Assembly: GCA_003565775.1 (NCBI GenBank)
Contig: PXAT01000077.1
Span: 1 to 34,177, forward strand
Direction of reading: 5' to 3'
Source of the DNA: Ectothiorhodospiraceae bacterium
GTDB lineage: Bacteria; Pseudomonadota; Gammaproteobacteria; Nitrococcales; Aquisalimonadaceae
DNA length: 34,177 nucleotides
Shown: piece after piece, positions 23,049-31,725 of the stretch
Position numbering within the stretch: the stretch's first letter is position 1
Layout: each line of letters opens with the position of its first letter
The notes under the pieces: model-generated
Database searches by the model: none
Seen by the model: the letters and a program-made list of their open reading frames with translations, nothing else
What the model was told of the DNA's origin: nothing
Program-made: the position numbers and the translations under genes

Positions 23049-24743
23049 ATGCAGGCACCTCCGCAAAGCGATAGCCGCTGGCTGTTTTCACGGATCACAC
23101 CGACCAGCCGTCGCCTGCTGCTGCTGGCCACCGGTGGCGGTCTGGTTGCAGGCTGGCTGGGCATCCTGCAGGCCGGCCTGATCGCCTGGCTGGTCTACGC
23201 CACGCTGGTCATCGGTGCCGAACCGGCCACTCTCGCGACGGTCTTCGGCCTCTGGTTGCTGAGCATCCCGCTGCGCAGCGCCGGTCTGTCCCTGCGCGAT
23301 CAACTGGCACTGAAAGCCTCCCTGTCCATTCGCGAGCACCTGCGTCGGGACCTGATTCACGACACCCTGGAACTGGGCCCGGTGGGCGTCGCGCATTTCG
23401 GCAGTGCTCGCGCCGGCTCCGTGCTGCTGGATCAGCTTGATGCGCTGGAAGGCTACTTCGCACGCTTCCTGCCCCAGTGCCTCCTGGCTCTGCTACTCCC
23501 GCTGAGCATCATCGTGGTCGCGTTCTGGCTGGACTGGCTGGCCGCCCTGCTGCTGCTGTTCGCCCTGCCCCTGATCCCGCTGTTCATGGCCCTGGTGGGC
23601 ATGGGCGCGGAAAGCATCAACCAACGGCAGTTCCAGGCTCTGGAACGTCTCGGCAGCTTCTTTCTCGATCGTCTGCAGGGCCTGGAGACACTGCGCCAAC
23701 TGGGGCGCGGCGGAGAAACGCGCGAGGCCATGCGCGAGAGCACCGACAACTACCGCCAGCGCACCATGGCCGTGCTCCGGGTCGCCTTTCTGTCTTCGGC
23801 GGTCCTCGAGTTCTTCAGTGCCGTGGCCATCGCCATGGTGGCCATCTATGTCGGCCTCGGCCTGCTCGGATATCTGACCCTGGGACCGGCAGGAGATCTG
23901 ACGCTGTTCAGCGGGCTGTTCGTGCTGCTGCTGGCACCGGACGTGTTCGCACCCCTCCGGGAACTGGCACAGCATTATCACGACCGGGCGGCAGCGCTCG
24001 GCGCCGCCCGCGGCTTGCGCGATCTGCTCGACCAGCCCGCGACGGTCGTGGCGCGCCCGAGCAAGGGCCTCGGTGCGATTCGACAGGCACCGGAAGTCCG
24101 TGTGAATGGCCTGACCGTAACCTATCCGGGCGGCGACGCGCCGGCGATCCGGGATCTGTCGTTCCGGGTGGGCGCCGGGAGCAGCCTGCTGCTGACCGGC
24201 CCCAGCGGCGCCGGCAAGACCAGCGTCCTGCTCGCCCTGCTGGGACTGCTGCAGCCCAGGGAAGGCACCATCCTGCTGGGCGCCCACCGGATTGCAGAGT
24301 ATGCACCCGGCAGCATCGAAAGCGGCAGCGCCTGGCTGGGACAGAACCCTCGCCTGCTCCCCGGCAGCCTGCGCGACAACATCCTGCTGGGCCGCCCGGA
24401 TGCGTCCACGGATGCAGTCACGGACGCGGCTGCGAGAGCCGGTGTATTACGCTTTGCCGACAGCCTCCCCGATGGCCTCGACACCGTCATCGGTGAACGC
24501 AGCGCCGGCATCTCCGGCGGCGAGGCCCAGCGCGTGGCGCTGGCGCGCCTGCTGCTCAAGCAACCCGGCCTCGTGATTCTCGACGAGCCCACGGCGCGTC
24601 TCGATCCGGAAAGCCGCGCCATCATGCTGGCAACGCTGGAGACACTTGCCGGGCAGTGCACGATGATTGTCGCCAGCCACAATCCCGAGCAGTTCGCATG
24701 GATCGACCAGCGACTCGCGCTGGGCGGAGAGCCGGCGGCATGA
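23049..24743 (+). CDS. cydD: ABC exporter subunit CydD (cytochrome bd assembly)
   Basis: CydDC is a heterodimeric ABC exporter that is required for cytochrome bd assembly and is reported to export thiols or to bind heme. CydD has 564 residues: six membrane helices (about 20-300), then an ATPase domain with Walker A GPSGAGKTS near residue 384, signature SGGEAQRVALARLLL near 487 and Walker B LVILDEPTARLD near 508. All ATPase motifs are complete. It starts 139 nt after cydB and its TGA overlaps the ATG of cydC (ATGA), so the two are coupled. Confidence 0.94.
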   Translation: MQAPPQSDSRWLFSRITPTSRRLLLLATGGGLVAGWLGILQAGLIAWLVYATLVIGAEPATLATVFGLWLLSIPLRSAGLSLRDQLALKASLSIREHLRRDLIHDTLELGPVGVAHFGSARAGSVLLDQLDALEGYFARFLPQCLLALLLPLSIIVVAFWLDWLAALLLLFALPLIPLFMALVGMGAESINQRQFQALERLGSFFLDRLQGLETLRQLGRGGETREAMRESTDNYRQRTMAVLRVAFLSSAVLEFFSAVAIAMVAIYVGLGLLGYLTLGPAGDLTLFSGLFVLLLAPDVFAPLRELAQHYHDRAAALGAARGLRDLLDQPATVVARPSKGLGAIRQAPEVRVNGLTVTYPGGDAPAIRDLSFRVGAGSSLLLTGPSGAGKTSVLLALLGLLQPREGTILLGAHRIAEYAPGSIESGSAWLGQNPRLLPGSLRDNILLGRPDASTDAVTDAAARAGVLRFADSLPDGLDTVIGERSAGISGGEAQRVALARLLLKQPGLVILDEPTARLDPESRAIMLATLETLAGQCTMIVASHNPEQFAWIDQRLALGGEPAA

Positions 24744-26416
24744 GCGATCTTTTCTACTTCCTGCGACTGCACGGCAAGCGGTTGCCATGGCTGATGGCGG
24801 GCCTCGGGCTGATGCTGGCCTCGGCACTGGCCGGCATCGGTCTGCTGGCGCTGTCGGGCTGGTTCGTCACTGCAACCGGACTCAGCGGCCTGCTGATGGC
24901 CGCCGGCGTCGCCATCACGCTCGACATCTATCGCCCCGGCGCAGGCATCCGGGCCTTCGCCGTCGGCCGGGCGGTGACCCGTTACGGCGAGCGACTGATC
25001 AATCATGAAGCGGTCCTGCGGACCCTCGCGGACCTCCGGCTCTGGGTGCTGGACAGTCTGCTGCTGCAACCGTCGACGAAGCTGGCGATGTTGCGTGATG
25101 GCGAATTGCTGAACCGCATCACCACCGACGTCAGCGCCCTGGATCAGCTGTTCCTGCGGCTGCTGGCGCCGACCCTGGTGGCCATCCTGGCGCTGCTCGC
25201 GGCCTTCGCCTTCATCGCCTTCTGGACACCACTGCCGGCCTTGCTGGTGGCCGGACTGCTGTTGTCGACCACCCTGCTGTGCATCCTGCTGCTGGTGCGT
25301 TACGGCGCACTGCCCGGGCGGAATCTGGCCCACGGCCAGAGCCGCCTCCGCCAGCAACTGATCGGGCTGCTGGATAACCTGACCGAACTGCGGCTGTTCG
25401 ACCCGGCCCATCGCCAGGCGAATCAGATCCTCGATCTGGGCGCGGAGACCGCACGGCGACGTCTGCAGCTCGGGCAACAGACCACGATTGCCGACTGTCT
25501 GCTGCTGACCGCCTCGCAGCTTGCCGTCTGGCTGATGATGCTGCTGGGCCTCGGACTGTATGGCGCCGGCATCATCAACGGACCGGTGCTGGTGATGCTG
25601 GTGCTGGCGGTTTTCTCGCTGGGCGAGATCCTGAGACCGCTGCCCGTGGCCTGGCAACAGATCGGACGCCTGATCTGGAACGCACAGCGGTTGCGTTCGT
25701 TGCAGGCCGACCCGATACCGCAGCTCGATACAACAGCCGCAACGGCCCAGTGCGATGCGGCCGTGAAACTCGATGGCGTCTGGTTCCGCCACCGCACCGG
25801 TCAGCCCTGGTGCCTGCAGGACGTCTCGCTCCGCATCGAGCCCGGTGAACACATCGGCATCATGGGCCCCAGCGGCAGCGGCAAGAGCACGCTGTTCCAG
25901 TTGCTGCAGGGTGACCTGGCACCCTGCCGGGGCCGACTTCACGCCCCGTTTGGCCCGCGGTCCGGCACGACGGGGCGCGGTGATCCGCCGGGTATCGCCG
26001 TGCTCGGCCAGCGTACCGTGCTGTTCCAGGGGAGCATTGCCGATAACCTGCAACTGGCGGCCCCCGAGGCTGACAGCGAGGCCCTGTGGCAGGTGCTGGA
26101 AGAGGTCGAGCTTGCGGGACTGATCGATAGCATGCCGCGGGGTCTGGACAGCTATCTCGGGCCCGGAGGTCGCGGCCTCTCGGGCGGACAGGCCCGGCGC
26201 CTGGCGATGGCCAGAACGCTGCTCGTGCCTGCCGGACTGTTGCTGCTGGACGAACCCGCCGAGGGACTGGACCGGCAGCAGGGAATGCGGATTCTCGAGC
26301 GTCTGGCCGCAAACCGCCGCGAGCAGACGATTATCGCCATCGCCCATGACCGGGATCGACTGCCGCCGACAGATCGTATACTCGTATTACGTGACGGCTC
26401 CCTGATGGACACCTGA
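24740..26416 (+). CDS. cydC: ABC exporter subunit CydC (cytochrome bd assembly)
   Basis: The 558-residue partner of CydD. The ATG at 24740 overlaps the cydD stop by 4 nt; a longer frame upstream is not used because of this coupling. It has six membrane helices (about 15-300; the GLLALSGWFVTATGLSGLL stretch is typical of CydC), the ATPase motifs Walker A GPSGSGKST near 376, signature LSGGQARRLAMART near 480 and Walker B LLLLDEPAEGLD near 501. It is followed by a phosphatase gene 2 nt after the stop. Confidence 0.94.
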   Translation: MSDLFYFLRLHGKRLPWLMAGLGLMLASALAGIGLLALSGWFVTATGLSGLLMAAGVAITLDIYRPGAGIRAFAVGRAVTRYGERLINHEAVLRTLADLRLWVLDSLLLQPSTKLAMLRDGELLNRITTDVSALDQLFLRLLAPTLVAILALLAAFAFIAFWTPLPALLVAGLLLSTTLLCILLLVRYGALPGRNLAHGQSRLRQQLIGLLDNLTELRLFDPAHRQANQILDLGAETARRRLQLGQQTTIADCLLLTASQLAVWLMMLLGLGLYGAGIINGPVLVMLVLAVFSLGEILRPLPVAWQQIGRLIWNAQRLRSLQADPIPQLDTTAATAQCDAAVKLDGVWFRHRTGQPWCLQDVSLRIEPGEHIGIMGPSGSGKSTLFQLLQGDLAPCRGRLHAPFGPRSGTTGRGDPPGIAVLGQRTVLFQGSIADNLQLAAPEADSEALWQVLEEVELAGLIDSMPRGLDSYLGPGGRGLSGGQARRLAMARTLLVPAGLLLLDEPAEGLDRQQGMRILERLAANRREQTIIAIAHDRDRLPPTDRILVLRDGSLMDT

Positions 26417-26418
26417 AA

Positions 26419-27033
26419 ATGACTGGTAGGATCCTGGTCCTGTTGTGCTTATCCATTGCTCTGGGGGCCGTGAACGCGCCGGTCCTGAGCGCGGACGATG
26501 ACTATCAGTCCCTCTGGGAGGCCCTGACAGGCGGCGGTCATGCCGTGCTGATGCGTCACGCCACGGCCCCGGGTGACGACAACATTTCGCCCGACGATCT
26601 GAGCGACTGCAGCCAGCAGCGGCAGCTGTCCGAGCAGGGCTGGGACGAAGCACGACGCATGGGCGCCCTGTTTCGTCGCAACGGGCTCGAAGATGTCCCG
26701 GTATACACCAGCGAATACTGCCGCTGCCGGCAAACGGCCGAGGCGCTGGCACTGGGCGAGGTAACGCTGCTGCCGGCGCTGAACCGGTTTTTCTACGAGC
26801 GGGAACTGGCCGATGAAAGACTGGCGGCCGTGACGTCGAAACTGCGCGAGCACGCCGACGGTCCGTCCATCATTCTGGTGAGCCACAGCCTGACGATTTA
26901 CAACCTGACCGGCCAACGGATCGATTCCGGGGACATGCTGATCGTGCACCAGCCGAGCTACGGCAAGCTTGAAGTCGTCGGACGCATCAGCGCAGGGATC
27001 GGCAGTCGCTCCTATGGTCCGTCAGCGCCCTGA
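26419..27033 (+). CDS. Periplasmic histidine phosphatase family protein
   Basis: This family transfers phosphate to a catalytic histidine in an RH(A/G) motif. The 204-residue protein has a Sec signal peptide (about 1-25, MTGRILVLLCLSIALGAVNAPVLSA), catalytic R46-H47 in AVLMRHATAPG, LSEQGWDEARRMGALF, VYTSEYCRCRQTAEAL and the second histidine H156 in ILVSHSLTIYNLTG. All motif residues are present, so it is probably an active phosphatase or phosphomutase-like enzyme of the periplasm; the substrate is not predictable. It follows cydC by 2 nt and may be cotranscribed, though no link to bd oxidase is known to me. Confidence 0.87.
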   Translation: MTGRILVLLCLSIALGAVNAPVLSADDDYQSLWEALTGGGHAVLMRHATAPGDDNISPDDLSDCSQQRQLSEQGWDEARRMGALFRRNGLEDVPVYTSEYCRCRQTAEALALGEVTLLPALNRFFYERELADERLAAVTSKLREHADGPSIILVSHSLTIYNLTGQRIDSGDMLIVHQPSYGKLEVVGRISAGIGSRSYGPSAP

Positions 27034-27142
27034 TCATTTGACCCCGATTCCGTGATGCTGCACCCGCTCGACATGACCTCGCGGCCGGAATCGACGACCC
27101 GCCGGTTCCTCGCCGGGCGTGATCTCCCGACAGGCGGAAAGG

Positions 27143-30100
27143 TCAGGCCGGAGCATCTGATTCCCCCTCTCCCGCGGGCGGGAGCGGCGCCGGGAAGGGG
27201 ATCCCGAACAGGACCGCATAGAGCAGCGGCACGACCAGCAGCATGAGCAAAGACGCCAGCGCCAGCCCGAACATGATGGCGATGGCCATGGGCGCCCAGA
27301 AAGGTCCGGAAAGAGCCAGCGGCAGCATGCCGAGCACCGTGGTGGCAGCCGCCAGGAGCACGGGCCGCACGCGGCTCACCGCTGCCTCGACCAGGGCATG
27401 ATGCGCATCGTCGGATCGCTCCATCTCCAGGTCCACCTGCTCCACCATGACGATCGCGTTCTTGATGATCATGCCCGACAGGCTCATCAGCCCAAGGACG
27501 GCCATGAAGCCGAGAGGCTGCTTGAACAGCAACAGGCCCGCGCTCACTCCCACCACCCCCAGCGGCACCATGAGCAGGATGATCAGTGAGCGACGGTAGC
27601 TGTTGAACTGCGCCATCAGCACCAGGGCCATCAACCCCAGCACCACCGGCACCGGCTGCAAAACGCCGCGTTGCGCTTCCAGGGACTTCACGGGCTCACC
27701 GTCCCATTCGATACGGTAGCCTGGCGGCAGGTCCAGATCCTGAGCCAGCCGCCGAAGATCGGGAAGCACCTCGTGAGCAATGACGTCCGGCAGCAGATCC
27801 ATCTGCAGGGTCACGCTGCGTTCGCGGTCCATGCGCCAGATGGAGGCGTCATCCCAGACCACCGAGACGTCGGCCACCTGCAACAGGGGAACCGGGCGGT
27901 GACCCTGCTCCGGCCAGATCACCATCGTCTCCACCTGGGTGGGGTCGGTGCGATCCTCCAGGGGAAAGCGCCACATGATGGGAATGCGCTTGTCATCCTC
28001 AAGGTAGACACCGATGGACTGACCGGCAAAGGCGGTTGCCAGAGCCTCGGAGATGGCGGCACTGGAGACATTGGCCCGAAGTGCACGTTCCTGGTCAACG
28101 TCCACCTGGAATTGCGGCGTCCTGTCCCGCCAGTCCAGGCGCACATGGTCCAGGCGGGCGTCATCTGCCAGCATCTCCCGCCCCTGCTCGGCCACGCGCC
28201 GGAGGGTGTCACGTTCGGGACCGATGATGCGCATCTCGATGGGATATCGCACCGGATCCCCCAGTTGCATCGGCCGCACCCGGGGTTCGCCATCCGGAAA
28301 ACGCTGATTCATGAAAGCCCGGGTGGCTGCCATCATGGCATCCAGATCATCGACGGCCTCCAGGTTGACCAGGATTTGTCCGAAGGCCGCGTTGGGATTC
28401 TCGGGCAGCATCGGCAGATAGAACCGCGGCGCTCCTTCGCCGATAAAGGCGGTCGCGGATTCCACCTCGTCCCGCCCCTGCAGCCAGTCTTCGATGACGG
28501 CCATGTCCTCGGATGTCTGACTGATGCGACTGCCCTCCGGCAGCCAGTAATCCACCATGAACTGGGCCCTCTGGGCGGGAGGGAAGAAGATCCGTGGCAC
28601 CAGCATGAAACCGACAATCGAGATCACCAGCAGTCCGGCAACGATCCCCATACCGGTGCGGCGCCAATGCAGCACCCCGCCCAGCAGTCGGCGAAAACCG
28701 CGGTAAAGGCGCCCCCCGTACGGATCAGTGCGCTCGCTGCCCTCGATCGGCTCCTTGAGCCAGCGATGACACATCATCGGCGTGACGGTTATGGCCAGCA
28801 ACCAGCTGAGCAGCAGAGAAAAACCGACCACCCAGAACAGCGAGTTGGTGAATTCCCCGGTAGCGGTATCGGTGAGAGCGATCGGTGAGAAGGCCAGGAC
28901 GGCGATCAGAGTCGCCGAAAACAGGGGCCAGGCGGTCTCGCCCACGGCCTCCCGGGACGCCTGCAGGCGATCCAGCCCACGCTGCATCTTCACGAAGGTG
29001 AGCTCGGCGACCACGATGGCATTGTCCACCATCATGCCCAGGACGATCACCAGTGCCCCCAGCGAGACCCGGTGCAGGTCGATTCCCGTCACCCACATCG
29101 CAATGAAGGTGGCCAGGATGGTGAACGGTACGCCGGAACCGACGATCATCCCCGTGCGAAAGCCGAGGGCGAGGAGCAGGACTGCGATCACGATAACAAC
29201 TGCCGTCAGCAGATTGATCATGAACTCGCTCACAGCCACCTGCACCTCGCGGGGCTGGTTGGCGATGATGCCGAAGGTCATGCCCACGGGCAGGCTGGAT
29301 TCGATCTGCGACAGGTGCTCGCTGATCCGGTCCCCCAGGTCAACCACGTTCACGCCCTGGGTCGGGACGATGCCGATGGCCAGGGCCTCCTGCCCGCCAT
29401 GGCGCAGCAGGGTCTGGGGTGGATCCGAGAAGCCCCGCCGCACCTCTGCGAAATCGCGCAAATACACAAGGTTGCCGGTCACCGGACTGCGAATGGAGAG
29501 ACTGCGGATCTCCTCCAGAGATTCGAACACGCCACTGGCAAAAATACGCACCTGCCGGGGCCCCATCTCCACGAACCCGGACGGATCAACCACATTCTGA
29601 CGGTTCAGGGCCTGGACCACCTGGTGCGGCGTGAGGCCCATCTCGGCGATTTTCTCCCGGGAGGTCTCCACGAACACACGCTCACCCTGCTGGCCGAAAA
29701 GTTCGACCTTGGCCACACCCGGCACCCGCAGCAATTTCCTGCGCACGTCATCGGCGACACGGTCGAGAACGTCATAGGCGTAGCCCTCACCGGTGAGCGC
29801 GATCAACAGGGCGAAGACATCGCCGTAATCGTCATCCACGAAGGGCCCTCGCACCCCCGCGGGCAGTTCGAGCGCCGCCTCGTTCACCTTGTGGCGCAAC
29901 TCATCCCAGATCTGCCGCAGATTTTCGGCATCATGACCCTCCTGGATGTCGACGAAGATCACCGACACCCCGTCCCGGCTCTGGGACTGCACCTGGTCCA
30001 GTTCGCCCAGTTGCTGGATCTTGAGTTCAATGCGCTCGGTCACTTCCTGCTCTACGCGCAGCGCCCGCGCACCCGGATACTCGGTGTAGACCACAGCCGT

Positions 30101-30229
30101 ACGCACCGTGAATTCCGGATCCTCGAGTTGACCCAGTTGCGTGTAGCTGAAGATACCCACGAACACGATCAGGGCCACGAGAAAGCCCATCAGGCGGCCG
30201 CGCCGGATAGCCCAGACGGCGGCATTCAT
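27143..30229 (-). CDS. Efflux RND transporter permease
   Basis: A proton-driven inner-membrane pump of the RND (AcrB-like) superfamily. The 1028 residues have the two-fold repeat of a membrane helix plus large periplasmic domain, with helices at about 12-30, 333-480, 530-550 and 855-1010. The proton-relay segment GMMVDNAIVV carries D402 next to N403, where AcrB has two aspartates; one is therefore missing, as in many RND proteins. Lysine K923 in SGMIIKNAIVMVEQ is present. It starts 4 nt inside the membrane-fusion gene (ATGA), so they are coupled. There is no outer-membrane factor gene here, so a TolC-like protein from elsewhere is needed. The substrate cannot be told. Confidence 0.92.
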   Translation of the reverse strand: MNAAVWAIRRGRLMGFLVALIVFVGIFSYTQLGQLEDPEFTVRTAVVYTEYPGARALRVEQEVTERIELKIQQLGELDQVQSQSRDGVSVIFVDIQEGHDAENLRQIWDELRHKVNEAALELPAGVRGPFVDDDYGDVFALLIALTGEGYAYDVLDRVADDVRRKLLRVPGVAKVELFGQQGERVFVETSREKIAEMGLTPHQVVQALNRQNVVDPSGFVEMGPRQVRIFASGVFESLEEIRSLSIRSPVTGNLVYLRDFAEVRRGFSDPPQTLLRHGGQEALAIGIVPTQGVNVVDLGDRISEHLSQIESSLPVGMTFGIIANQPREVQVAVSEFMINLLTAVVIVIAVLLLALGFRTGMIVGSGVPFTILATFIAMWVTGIDLHRVSLGALVIVLGMMVDNAIVVAELTFVKMQRGLDRLQASREAVGETAWPLFSATLIAVLAFSPIALTDTATGEFTNSLFWVVGFSLLLSWLLAITVTPMMCHRWLKEPIEGSERTDPYGGRLYRGFRRLLGGVLHWRRTGMGIVAGLLVISIVGFMLVPRIFFPPAQRAQFMVDYWLPEGSRISQTSEDMAVIEDWLQGRDEVESATAFIGEGAPRFYLPMLPENPNAAFGQILVNLEAVDDLDAMMAATRAFMNQRFPDGEPRVRPMQLGDPVRYPIEMRIIGPERDTLRRVAEQGREMLADDARLDHVRLDWRDRTPQFQVDVDQERALRANVSSAAISEALATAFAGQSIGVYLEDDKRIPIMWRFPLEDRTDPTQVETMVIWPEQGHRPVPLLQVADVSVVWDDASIWRMDRERSVTLQMDLLPDVIAHEVLPDLRRLAQDLDLPPGYRIEWDGEPVKSLEAQRGVLQPVPVVLGLMALVLMAQFNSYRRSLIILLMVPLGVVGVSAGLLLFKQPLGFMAVLGLMSLSGMIIKNAIVMVEQVDLEMERSDDAHHALVEAAVSRVRPVLLAAATTVLGMLPLALSGPFWAPMAIAIMFGLALASLLMLLVVPLLYAVLFGIPFPAPLPPAGEGESDAPA

Positions 30230-31362
30230 CGGCGCGCTCCCCGCATCTCTTCCTCGGTCAGCACCCGCACCGTCTGCCCCTCTCTCAGGTGCTGAACGCC
30301 GGCCGTGACGACACGCTGCCCTGCATGCAGATCCCCGCGGACGCGCACCCCGTCACGCTCCAGCGGACCCAGGCTCACCGGCCGGCGCGTCACGCTCTCG
30401 CCGGCTTCTTCCATGATCCAGATGTGCGGCTGGCCCTCATGATCGAAGACCGCCGTCATGGGCACCATGAAATAGCCCTGCCCGTCGGATTCCGGCAGTC
30501 CGGCCCGAAAATCCAGGCGGGCGGTCATGCCGGGCAGAATGCTCTGGTCCGTGTTGTCCACCACGATACGCACCGGGTACGTTTGCGTATCCTCGTCCAC
30601 GTCCACGCCCACGGCCCGCACGCGCCCCTCGTACGTGCGGCCCAGGGCCGCGAAGTGGACATCCACGGCGATGAGCCGGTCCCGCTGCACCACCAGCGTC
30701 TCGGGCACGCCGACGCGCAATTCGATCTCGTCGAGATCGTCCAGAACAAAGACCACCCGCTCCGGACTGACCTGCTCGTGGGGTTCGATGTTGCGGCGGG
30801 CCACGTAAGCGTCGAAAGGTGCCCGCAGCACCGTGTCCTCGAGGGCGGCCCGGGCGGTAGCCAGACTCTCGCGGGTCGCGTCACGCCGACCCTGAGCCTG
30901 GCGGAAGGCCGAACGCAATCCATCGAAATCGGCGCGACTGATGGTCCCGTCCTGTACCAGATCCTGACCGCGTCGGTAATTGACCTCGGCCTCCTCCAAC
31001 TGCCCCTCGGCGGCCTCCAGTTGCCCCTCAAGTTCACGCGCCTTGAGTCGGTAATCCCGATCATCCAGCCGGGCCAGCACCTCATCCCGGATGACCCGGT
31101 CGCCCAGATCCGCACGCACCGAAAACACCTGCCCGGGCACGCGAAAGGCCAGGGCCGTGCGTTCGGCGGCCTCAGCGCGAGCACTGAACGTGCGGGAGGT
31201 CATGTTCTCGGGGGACTGAAGGGTAAGGGCCAGAACCGGGCGATCGGACGGCTCCTCGCGCATTTCCGCAGGTTGATCACAGGCAACCAGTAGCAGAATA
31301 GCGATCAGGAGCAGCCCAAGGCGCCAATGAGGATTTCTGAAAGCCATGGCGTGACTCGGCAT
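30226..31362 (-). CDS. Efflux RND periplasmic adaptor (membrane-fusion lipoprotein)
   Basis: The adaptor links the RND pump to an outer-membrane channel. The ATG at 31360-31362 is chosen because AAAAGGA lies 8 nt upstream; starts at 31371 and 31434 are less well placed. The 378-residue precursor has a signal peptide with a lipobox (LLLVACDQ). It has barrel-sandwich parts (FRVPGQVFSVRADLGDRVIRDEVLARLDDRDY), a coiled-coil hairpin (about 90-170, rich in Glu, Arg and Leu), and a beta-barrel and proximal part with PVRIVVDNTDQSILPGMTARLDF. It is the first gene of a two-gene operon, and its ribosome site is buried in a predicted hairpin. Confidence 0.9.
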   Translation of the reverse strand: MPSHAMAFRNPHWRLGLLLIAILLLVACDQPAEMREEPSDRPVLALTLQSPENMTSRTFSARAEAAERTALAFRVPGQVFSVRADLGDRVIRDEVLARLDDRDYRLKARELEGQLEAAEGQLEEAEVNYRRGQDLVQDGTISRADFDGLRSAFRQAQGRRDATRESLATARAALEDTVLRAPFDAYVARRNIEPHEQVSPERVVFVLDDLDEIELRVGVPETLVVQRDRLIAVDVHFAALGRTYEGRVRAVGVDVDEDTQTYPVRIVVDNTDQSILPGMTARLDFRAGLPESDGQGYFMVPMTAVFDHEGQPHIWIMEEAGESVTRRPVSLGPLERDGVRVRGDLHAGQRVVTAGVQHLREGQTVRVLTEEEMRGARR

Positions 31363-31371
31363 AGACAACAT

Positions 31372-31413
31372 CCTTTTGCTGCATCGCAATATATCCGGCG
31401 TTGCGACAAAAGG
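31372..31413 (-). promoter_or_regulatory. mRNA hairpin that may hide the ribosome site of the efflux operon
   Basis: In the minus-strand leader CCTTTTG-TCGCAA pairs with TTGCGA and, past a 5-nt bulge (TGCAG), with CAAAAGG. The loop is 11 nt. CAAAAGG is the presumed Shine-Dalgarno (its last base is at 31372, with the AUG at 31362). Folding would block translation of the adaptor and, through coupling, the pump. Confidence 0.45.
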
Positions 31414-31725
31414 CCATCCTGAAGGCCGCTTCACTGCCCACCGAGAGCCACTATCATGGAATCTGTAGTGTTCAGGTTAATCGTAGTGCATATCTGTCTG
31501 CTGCAACGGTGCCTGCCGAACAGGCGCCTCGCCTCCGGAACCGTTTTCAGGGTGGCGCCTGGTCTTGCCGGCGTCTGAATTGCGGCTCCGACATCGATCT
31601 CGAGACCGGTTCGATCCGCGGCGCGAACGCGCGAACAGATCAGCGTCTCCCTTGAAAATTTCGGAACATCGACGAAACCCGTTCCCGGGGCCTGTGCTCG
31701 GGAATTGCCAGGGACGGACAGCCGC
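31414..31725. other. Divergent intergenic region before lpxR-like gene
   Basis: About 310 bases without a supported gene. It contains the third copy of the 29-nt repeat (31623-31651). On the minus strand a weak -35/-10 pair (TTAACC-N17-ATGATA near 31460-31490) may serve the efflux operon. No clear promoter for the plus-strand gene is visible. Confidence 0.4.
31623..31651 (-). repeat. 29-nt dispersed repeat, copy 3
   Basis: On the minus strand it reads GGGAGACGCTGATC...GTTCGC and agrees with copy 2 (636-664) at 25 of 29 positions. It stands alone here; no inverted partner was found in the neighbouring 200 bases. Confidence 0.6.

Noticed and set aside
26039-26046. GCCGATAA, perfect sigma-28 -10, inside cydC
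   Set aside because: The position 15 nt upstream reads GCTG and not TAAA. It encodes conserved ABC residues (IADN), so the match is due to coding.
24122-26347. 741-codon open frame on the minus strand, antisense to cydD/cydC
   Set aside because: It is a shadow of the high-GC coding strand. It is Gln/Arg/His-rich, with no domain, and cydD/cydC on the other strand have complete ATPase motifs.
28439-28446. GCCGATAA on the plus strand inside the RND gene
   Set aside because: No TAAA at the right spacing (AGAA at 15 nt), antisense in a coding region; taken as chance.
29072-30295. 407-codon plus-strand frame antisense to the RND gene
   Set aside because: His/Gln/Arg-rich shadow peptide without a domain; the RND gene on the minus strand is certain.
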